DNA of 62,383 nucleotides from Stentor coeruleus (lineage: Eukaryota; Ciliophora; Heterotrichea; Heterotrichida; Stentoridae). How positions within the stretch are numbered: position 1 is the first letter of the stretch; each line of letters starts with the position of its first letter. A program made the position numbers and the translations under genes. Under the pieces are notes generated by a model. That model saw nothing but the letters and a program-made list of their open reading frames with translations. It did no database searches and had not been told where the DNA came from. Below, piece after piece: positions 55,915 through 62,383 of the stretch. The stretch covers positions 1 through 62,383 of the forward strand of contig MPUH01000357.1 in NCBI GenBank assembly GCA_001970955.1, in the 5' to 3' direction.

Positions 55915-58900
55915 ATGTCAGGTCTCTCTGAGCCTCTTATAAAAGCTGATAGTGCTTTGAAAATCTCTGAGAGCATGAAAAATCTCGCTATATCTCAAAG
56001 GCTTGAATGCAATAATACTCAAGGTGTTATTGATGCTAAGTCTGTTAAAAAAGGCTTTGAAGACATAAAGGCTGCTATAAACAATTCATTCAAATATAAA
56101 GCTATTGAGTTCCCATATGAATGCGAACTTATAAAAGTATCTCCTAAGCATTCATTACTAGTTGGATCAAGTACTAAAAATAGCGAATTAGTGGTAATTG
56201 ACCTAAAAACTATGGTTGAGTCAAAAAGAGTTAAAACAAATCTCAATTCTCTTTGCTCCATAAAAATCAATAAAAATGAAGATCAAATCTTCCTTGGTAG
56301 TGATGAAGGGAAACTTGCAAGATATGATTTCCCATCTTTCAGTCAAGAATCATATAAAGAAGTTGAAATTGGTTCAGAAAATGCAATCTTTGACGAATTT
56401 GAAGGGATAATCTATGCTTATGATTCTGATAAAGGAAATTTAATTACTTATAATTTTGAAACAGAAGTTAAAGAGACTATTGCTAGATGTGCTTATGTTG
56501 AGTTTATAAGAGTAAACAGTGATGCTACTCAAGTTGCTGTTTCAGCTTTTAATGGAATTACTGTTTTTAGCAGACCTCTTAAATGGAAAAAGTTTGTTTA
56601 TAAAATTGAAAAAGATGATGATTACTACTATGAAGAAGATGAAAACGGAGAAGAGGTTTGGGTGGACAAAAAAAGCGAAATTGAATTTTCTAATGATGGA
56701 GAAAAACTTGCGATTAGTATCGAAAATAAAATTTACGTTTGGAATTTAGAAATTGGAAAACTTTTAGTAACTTACGAGCTTCATACTTCCAAAGATATTT
56801 CTTCAATTAAATTCAGTAAAGATGATGAATATTTAATTGCAGTTGGCAAAGATCACTCAATAAACATATGGGACTTAGAGTCAAGTAACCCTTTGCCTAT
56901 ATTTTTAAATCAGCCTCTCAAAGACTTAGATAAAGATGGAAAGTTTGATTTTAGTAGTAGATTTTATGATATGGAAATCGATGAAGATCGTAACTTGATT
57001 TATACTCATGGCTTAGACTCGAAATTTTCTTATCAATGGAAAGGTATTTTCTTAGACAAAATTAGATTCCCTCAGTCAGATTTTGGCAAAAATTCCCAAA
57101 GATGTATAACTTGTAAAAGAACAAATCAAGCAATTGTCACATCCAATGAAACTTCTGAAATTTATATATGGGATATTGAAACTTTAGACATGTCAAGAGT
57201 AGTTAAAATTCCTGAAGGCTCTCTTTGGGAAATCAGCTTTGGTGAAGAAGAAGAAAAAACTTTGCTTGTCGGCTCTGACAATAAAATCTATATATACGAT
57301 TTCGATACAATGAATGATCCTAAAACGATAAAAAACGAAAAAGCTGGATCGATTCATGCAATAAGATCAAATAGCAATTATATAATTTCGGGAGGAAGTA
57401 ATGCTATTGTTGTTATTCAAGATAAAATAGGAGGTTTTATTCATGAAATTCCAGGATATAACGAGATGGTTACAGGAATGAAAGTTACTCTGGTTTATTT
57501 GATTACAGGAGATGCAGCAGGAAAAATTTTTATTCATTATATGAACACTTGGGAGCTTTATACAGTACTTGATGCACATACAAGTTGGATTAGGACAATA
57601 GAAATGTTTAAGGATAATGACACTTTGATAACTGTTGCTTTAGATAAAAAGTGCATTTTTTGGAGTATTTATGATAAAACAGCGATAAAAACTACGGAGC
57701 TCACTGGTAAGATTGAGACTTGCTATTTATCAAAAGACGAAAGAAACTTTATATTATCTACAACTACAGGAGAGGTTTATATATACAACTTACCGAGCTT
57801 TGATTTAATTGATTGTCTTAATTATGATTCTAAAGATTCTCAAAGGTTTGCTTTTGATGCGGATGAAAAGTATCTTATAGTGAGTAATGATGAAGGAGTT
57901 TTTAAAACTTTAAGCCCTATATCTCCAGACAATCCAACAATTATTGATAAAAATATTAATATTCCTGAAGTGAGAATGTTCTTAGAAGGCGAAAGGATTA
58001 AAGGAGCAAGCATAAAAGATCAGTGGATTATAGCCCCATATATGGTAAACTCATTGCATTATTATTCAAGTGAAAATTTGAAAAAAGATCTTAAAAAAGC
58101 TATGATCATGGGGTCTAAATATCTAAAGTCATCAATAGGTAATCCTTTAAATATATCTTTAGCTAAAGGTAATACTGAAGCGACAGGGACTATTATCAAT
58201 CAATTAAAAGGAAGGATTTCTAGTAATCTTTATGCTTTAGAAACAGTTAGTGATTGTCTTATTGAGTTAAATAAAGGTGGATTTAAAGGTCTTGATGACC
58301 TTTATAGTGATTGCCTTATTCCTGTACCAGCTACTGAAAAACTCCCAGATTGTTGTCCTGAGGGTTTATCATTACCAATTGTTAATTACTCATTAACAAT
58401 GAAAGTTAATTCAGATTTACTTATAGGACCTCCTTCAGAAGATTCTACTAAAAGAATAACTTTCCTTGTAAGCGCTTTAAGATTGAACCTTGAAATCGGC
58501 TCTAAAGAAAGTATAGATTTCCTAAAAAGCTTACTAATTTGTTCCAATACTGAAATTTTTAAGACTAAGTTCATTCAATATATTCTCAATGATAAATGGA
58601 GCAAAGTAAGACGAGTAATGCTATTAAATGGTTTACTCTTTATTTTATATCTGATTTGCCTATCCTTCTTTATTATAATGAGAGAACCTTTGCTTTTGAT
58701 AATAGCCTTAGTTATGAACATACTAATGTTTACTTATGAGTTAATTCAAATAAATATCAATGCTTCTGGATATTTTACTGAGTTTTGGAATTATATTGAT
58801 TTAAGCAGAGCAGCTTTGTTTTATGTGTACTTTTTTTATACTTATGATAATCCTAGTGACAATTATAAATGGCTACTTGTAGCAGTAACAATATTATCTT

Positions 58901-60432
58901 GGGTTAGAGGGATAACTTTATTTGGTTTATCTTCAAATACAAGATATATGATTAGTCTTTTAACTGAAGTTATTAAAGATATTATTGCATTTGCTATTGT
59001 TGTTTTTTATTCAATTATATCTTTTGCTTTTATCAAAATGGCTTTCAAGGATCTGAATAAAGATGATCATTACTTTATTATTATTGGAGATTTGATTATT
59101 GAATCATTTTTTGAAGCTACAGGTGGAGGAGATTCTAATACTGAAGGGTTTACTATGGTACTAGTTATTTTCAATTCGATTTTCAATGTTATTATTATGA
59201 TGAACTTACTTATTTCAATCTTAGGGACAACTTATGGAAGAGTTAATGATGATGCCCAAGTAGAAGACTTAAAACAACTAACAGAAATGATTATTGAAGC
59301 TGAATCTTTCTATTTCTATCGAAGAAACGAAAAGAAAAAAACAATAATGCAGATATGCGAAGAATATACACCAGCTGAAGTTGTTGGAGTTGACGATCTA
59401 AGAAATCGTTTTCGAACTGTGAAAAACGAAATTATCATACTAAAGCAAAAAATGGAAGAAAACCAAAAAGCTAACTTAAGAGAAACAAGAGAATTAGCAC
59501 AAGATGCAATTGAGACGCGAACAAAAATCGAAACAAGTAAAAAAGAAATCATTACAGAGTTGAAAACTGTTATAAAAGATCTTGGGAAACAAATCTTAGC
59601 TGTAACTCAAACTCAAGAAACAGAAGAAAAGCATCAAGATCCATTTGTATGTTTATATGGACATTCTTTGAAACCTAAGCATATTTATGACTGTGTATGC
59701 GATATTTGTTCAGATGAATTAGACGATGCAGATTCCGTTTATTGCAATATTTGCGATTTTGGTATGTGCATGAAATGCGCTAATTTATATCTGGAACATA
59801 GCCAAAAGAAAGCTGGGATTAATTGTAAAGATGGGCATATTTTATTACAATTCGATAATATTACTGAATTTTTCAATGAGCAAAATTATGAAAGTAACCA
59901 AATTTGCAGATTTTGTTCAGATACAGTTGGAAATGAAGGCTATCATTGTGTGCCTTGTATGTTTAATTTGTGTGTTAAATGCAAGGATAATTATGCTTTG
60001 GCTACAAAATCTAAAGATACGAAAATTGTATGTGGGAAAGGGCATAATCTTAAATGGAAACATAAGGAACTTTATGAAAAAGAGTTTTTGATTATATTTT
60101 GCACAGAATGTGGAGGGGAAAGAGCAGGATCAGGATTCTTTTGTTGTATTGAATGTCAGAGTCGCTGGTGTTTAAATTGTGTTAGCAAGCAGATTACTGG
60201 CCATTCTGAGGATGGAGGAAATGAGAATAGAAATATTGATGATTCTTCAGAAGAAGAAGATGAAGAAGATGAAGAAGAGGAAGGGAAAAAAGAAAAAAGT
60301 GAAAATAAAGCAAAAAAAGAAGGAGAAGGAGAAGGAGAGGCTGAAGTCAAAGGTGAAGATGAAGAGGAAGAAGATGAAAATGAAAATGAGGATGAAAACG
60401 AAGATGAGGTCGAAGATGAAGACGATGATTAG
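55915..60432 (+). CDS. WD40 / TRP-like cation channel / zinc-domain fusion protein, copy 1
   Basis: 1505 residues. Residues about 55-660 contain WD40-like blades (INIWDLESSNPLPIF, EIYIWDIETLDMSRV, HTSWIRTIEMFKDNDTLITVALDKKCIFWSIYD). Residues about 900-1105 form a six-helix ion-transport domain (VMLLNGLLFILYLICLSF; a pore-like FFEATGGGDSNTEGF; S6 IIMMNLLISILGTTYGRV, very like TRPV/polycystin S6). A coiled coil follows (about 1160-1225). Residues 1245-1420 hold three DC1/ZZ-like zinc units, each Cys-x2-Gly-His...Cys-x2-Cys...Cys-x2-Cys. The tail is almost pure Glu/Asp/Lys. It is probably a Ca2+-permeable channel with a cytoplasmic propeller where TRP channels have ankyrin repeats. Confidence 0.88.
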   Translation: MSGLSEPLIKADSALKISESMKNLAISQRLECNNTQGVIDAKSVKKGFEDIKAAINNSFKYKAIEFPYECELIKVSPKHSLLVGSSTKNSELVVIDLKTMVESKRVKTNLNSLCSIKINKNEDQIFLGSDEGKLARYDFPSFSQESYKEVEIGSENAIFDEFEGIIYAYDSDKGNLITYNFETEVKETIARCAYVEFIRVNSDATQVAVSAFNGITVFSRPLKWKKFVYKIEKDDDYYYEEDENGEEVWVDKKSEIEFSNDGEKLAISIENKIYVWNLEIGKLLVTYELHTSKDISSIKFSKDDEYLIAVGKDHSINIWDLESSNPLPIFLNQPLKDLDKDGKFDFSSRFYDMEIDEDRNLIYTHGLDSKFSYQWKGIFLDKIRFPQSDFGKNSQRCITCKRTNQAIVTSNETSEIYIWDIETLDMSRVVKIPEGSLWEISFGEEEEKTLLVGSDNKIYIYDFDTMNDPKTIKNEKAGSIHAIRSNSNYIISGGSNAIVVIQDKIGGFIHEIPGYNEMVTGMKVTLVYLITGDAAGKIFIHYMNTWELYTVLDAHTSWIRTIEMFKDNDTLITVALDKKCIFWSIYDKTAIKTTELTGKIETCYLSKDERNFILSTTTGEVYIYNLPSFDLIDCLNYDSKDSQRFAFDADEKYLIVSNDEGVFKTLSPISPDNPTIIDKNINIPEVRMFLEGERIKGASIKDQWIIAPYMVNSLHYYSSENLKKDLKKAMIMGSKYLKSSIGNPLNISLAKGNTEATGTIINQLKGRISSNLYALETVSDCLIELNKGGFKGLDDLYSDCLIPVPATEKLPDCCPEGLSLPIVNYSLTMKVNSDLLIGPPSEDSTKRITFLVSALRLNLEIGSKESIDFLKSLLICSNTEIFKTKFIQYILNDKWSKVRRVMLLNGLLFILYLICLSFFIIMREPLLLIIALVMNILMFTYELIQININASGYFTEFWNYIDLSRAALFYVYFFYTYDNPSDNYKWLLVAVTILSWVRGITLFGLSSNTRYMISLLTEVIKDIIAFAIVVFYSIISFAFIKMAFKDLNKDDHYFIIIGDLIIESFFEATGGGDSNTEGFTMVLVIFNSIFNVIIMMNLLISILGTTYGRVNDDAQVEDLKQLTEMIIEAESFYFYRRNEKKKTIMQICEEYTPAEVVGVDDLRNRFRTVKNEIIILKQKMEENQKANLRETRELAQDAIETRTKIETSKKEIITELKTVIKDLGKQILAVTQTQETEEKHQDPFVCLYGHSLKPKHIYDCVCDICSDELDDADSVYCNICDFGMCMKCANLYLEHSQKKAGINCKDGHILLQFDNITEFFNEQNYESNQICRFCSDTVGNEGYHCVPCMFNLCVKCKDNYALATKSKDTKIVCGKGHNLKWKHKELYEKEFLIIFCTECGGERAGSGFFCCIECQSRWCLNCVSKQITGHSEDGGNENRNIDDSSEEEDEEDEEEEGKKEKSENKAKKEGEGEGEAEVKGEDEEEEDENENEDENEDEVEDEDDD

Positions 60433-61685
60433 ATTAGTTAAAATAGATAAAAAAGTTAGCATTATGAAACTCAAAGCCATATCTTAGCATATTTAAGAAG
60501 CTCCTTGTTAGTTTTTAATACCCATAAAGTTTTAATATTTCATATATTAGTGATTTATTTACAACTTTTGGCAATATTAAACTTAGAAGACTCACAACAT
60601 ATAAAAAATATTTTGCCCTTCTTGGATATTAAAATATCTATGAAAAGTACTTAATGCTTTCTATAAAATATATTTTTTTTATATTTGAGGATATAATATT
60701 TTGATTGAAACAAAATTTTCTTTGTCTTCCATTTATAAAAAACTTAGATCAAATGTTTAAGTTTTAATCAAGCATGCTATAACATTATAATTTATTTTAA
60801 ATTATATTAAGATATTAATTGATTTTAACTATCAGTTTAAATAGTATTCAAGTTAAAATTTATAATAAAATTAGTGTTAAATTCCTTTTGGGGTTTTTAT
60901 TATTAACTTGAACAGAAATATTAAAGATTATATTTTTGATGAATGCTTTATATTAATTATCTGAAAGTCATCTTAAACTAGTGATTAAGCGTATTCTTTA
61001 CAATCTTAAAGTTTTTTAAGCATTTTCTATGGATTAATCATCAGAATAAAAGGCAAGAAATAGCTTTGTTGCCATTATTTATACTTTAAACAAAAGACTA
61101 AAGGCTAGCACAATATCGCAGCTCTTATCTCATAATAACCTTAAGTATCACAATTTTAGGTGAAAAATAGGCTAAAAAAACACTTTAATCGATATTAGAA
61201 GACATCAATCATAATTTCGATATTTTTTACCTTAACTCTAAGACAAATTCAGTGAATATAAATGTCTTATAATTATACACAGACTTTATATTTTAAAATG
61301 CTCTTACAATATTAGAGGGGATGGGGAATTACATATAACAAGTATATTAAACGACTTAGACCTTTATATGTAATACTTTTATAAAAAATATGTTTAATAA
61401 AGCATTTCTGTATAGAAAAGGCATTTGCATTTTTAGCTTTTTTTAAATGGCAACCAGAGATATAAACCATGATAAAATAAACTTAGAATGGCTTTACTTG
61501 ATAATAATAAATAAAAACTCTAACAAAAATAAGAGCGAGTATTAAAGTTTTCTCATAATGAATCTTCAACACTAATATTTTCATCATATTGATTTTTTTC
61601 TCAACTTAACTATTGCATGTACTATGAGAAAATATCACCTTAAAAATTCTAAACGAAATTTTAAAATGTGTAGCTTATAATAAAT
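60433..61685. other. Intergenic between tandem channel genes
   Basis: AT-rich, no gene seen. Its right half is a diverged relative of the region upstream of the first channel gene, sharing TTGCATGTACTAT and, immediately before the ATG, AAAATGTGTAGCTTATAATA. Confidence 0.55.
61664..61685 (+). promoter_or_regulatory. Conserved start-proximal element of the channel genes
   Basis: AAAATGTGTAGCTTATAATA directly before the ATG is identical to 55893-55914, although the DNA further upstream has diverged. It contains the TTATAAT element seen before many genes here and is a candidate core promoter or initiator. Confidence 0.5.
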
Positions 61686-62383
61686 ATGTCAGGTCTCTCT
61701 GAGCCTCTTATAAAAGCTGATAGTGCTTTGAAAATCTCTGAGAGCATGAAAAATCTCGCTATATCTCAAAGGCTTGAATGCAATAATACTCAAGGTGTTA
61801 TTGATGCTAAGTCTGTCAAAAAAGGCTTTGAAGACATAAAGGCTGCTATAAACAACTCATTCAAATATAAAGCTATTGAGTTCCCATATGAATGCGAACT
61901 TATAAAAGTATCTCCTAAGCATTCATTACTAGTTGGATCAAGTACTAAAAATAGCGAATTAGTGGTAATTGACCTAAAAACTATGGCTGAATCAAAAAGA
62001 GTTAAAACAAATCTCAATTCTCTATGTTGCATAAAAATCAATAAAAATGAAGATCAAATCTTCCTTGGTAGTGATGAAGGGAAACTTGCAAAATACGATT
62101 TCCCATCTTTCAGTCAAGAATCATATAAAGAAGTTGAAATTGGTTCAGAAAATGCAATCTTTGACGAATTTGAAGGGATAATCTATGCTTATGATTCTGA
62201 TAAAGGAAATTTAATTACTTATAATTTTGAAACAGAAGTTAAAGAGACTATTGCTAGATGTGCTTATGTTGAGTTTATAAGAGTAAACAATGATGCTTCT
62301 CAAGTTGCTGTTTCAGCTTATAATGGAATTACTGTTTTTAGCAGACCTCTTAAATGGAAAAAGTTTGTTTATAAAATTGAAAA
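61686..62383 (+). CDS. WD40/channel fusion protein, copy 2, cut by window edge
   Basis: An open frame from ATG at 61686 running off the right end (232 residues visible). It is nearly identical to the start of the 55915 gene: I count 12 base differences over about 700, including Val-to-Ala at the TMVES/TMAES site and Ser-to-Cys near NSLC. All frames stay open, so it is an intact tandem duplicate as far as can be seen. Only the first WD40-like part lies in the window. Recent duplication or ongoing gene conversion would explain the high identity against diverged upstream DNA. Confidence 0.88.
   Translation, partial: MSGLSEPLIKADSALKISESMKNLAISQRLECNNTQGVIDAKSVKKGFEDIKAAINNSFKYKAIEFPYECELIKVSPKHSLLVGSSTKNSELVVIDLKTMAESKRVKTNLNSLCCIKINKNEDQIFLGSDEGKLAKYDFPSFSQESYKEVEIGSENAIFDEFEGIIYAYDSDKGNLITYNFETEVKETIARCAYVEFIRVNNDASQVAVSAYNGITVFSRPLKWKKFVYKIE

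Noticed and set aside
60247..60480. Antisense open frame opposite the acidic tail of the channel gene
   Set aside because: It is only the complement of GAA/GAT codons, giving a Phe/Ile/Leu string; no independent support.

Overview
The window looks like somatic (macronuclear) DNA of a heterotrich ciliate, most likely Stentor or a close relative. The evidence is: strongly AT-rich DNA; densely packed genes, mostly single-exon; three 15-nt spliceosomal introns that must be removed to give complete proteins (3895-3909, 12269-12283, 17531-17545); use of TAA, TAG and TGA as stops, so no reassigned codon is needed (this argues against Blepharisma or Condylostoma); and a ciliary and membrane-trafficking gene content. 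The species is an inference. No rRNA, tRNA, CRISPR array, telomere repeat or autonomous transposon was recognised.

Layout. 1-233: 5' part of a coiled-coil gene on the minus strand, cut by the window edge. 1.4-8.1 kb: an IQ+MORN protein, a basic protein, a lipid-anchored START-like protein, a small basic protein, a second MORN protein and a TBC1D22-type RabGAP; the last two are only 6 nt apart. 8.5-20.5 kb: a 1003-residue IQ protein, a UBTD-type ubiquitin-like protein, a multi-pass membrane protein, a long-chain acyl-CoA synthetase and CCT4. 20.6-25.9 kb: an unknown protein, a tandem pair of MGCSGS proteins and a C2H2 zinc-finger protein. 25.9-28.7 kb has no gene. 28.7-35.5 kb: kinesin-8, a double cNMP-binding-fold protein, a small secreted protein and splicing factor SF3B6. 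35.7-51.4 kb: five genes for cysteine-rich proteins made of tandem RING-like modules, interspersed with TTC29, an unknown gene and a PH-TTC39 gene. 52.1-53.5 kb: a B-box/kelch protein. 55.9-62.4 kb: a WD40/TRP-like channel/zinc-domain fusion gene and the start of a nearly identical second copy.

Themes. Eight predicted proteins begin Met-Gly, usually with nearby Cys (myristoyl/palmitoyl anchors), and two RING-array proteins end in CaaX boxes, so membrane tethering is prominent. Several products fit cilia and cortex (MORN, kinesin-8, TTC29, IQ proteins). Flanks of most genes carry a polarised GC skew: C-rich before the start and G-rich after the stop on the coding strand. Many start codons have a TATAAT-like element only a few bases upstream.

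The strongest candidate for something undescribed is the RING-array family at 35.7-51.4 kb: up to eight C3HC4-like modules per protein, some with a terminal RBR-RING1-like module, two with CaaX ends, and two members broken by single-base frameshifts at short repeats. A second candidate is a SINE-like insertion at 5471-5635 with 12-bp flanking direct repeats.

Assembly caveats. Five single N bases are each flanked by exact direct repeats of 15-84 bp, which look like unmerged contig overlaps. One falls inside TTC29 and inserts 22 false codons.
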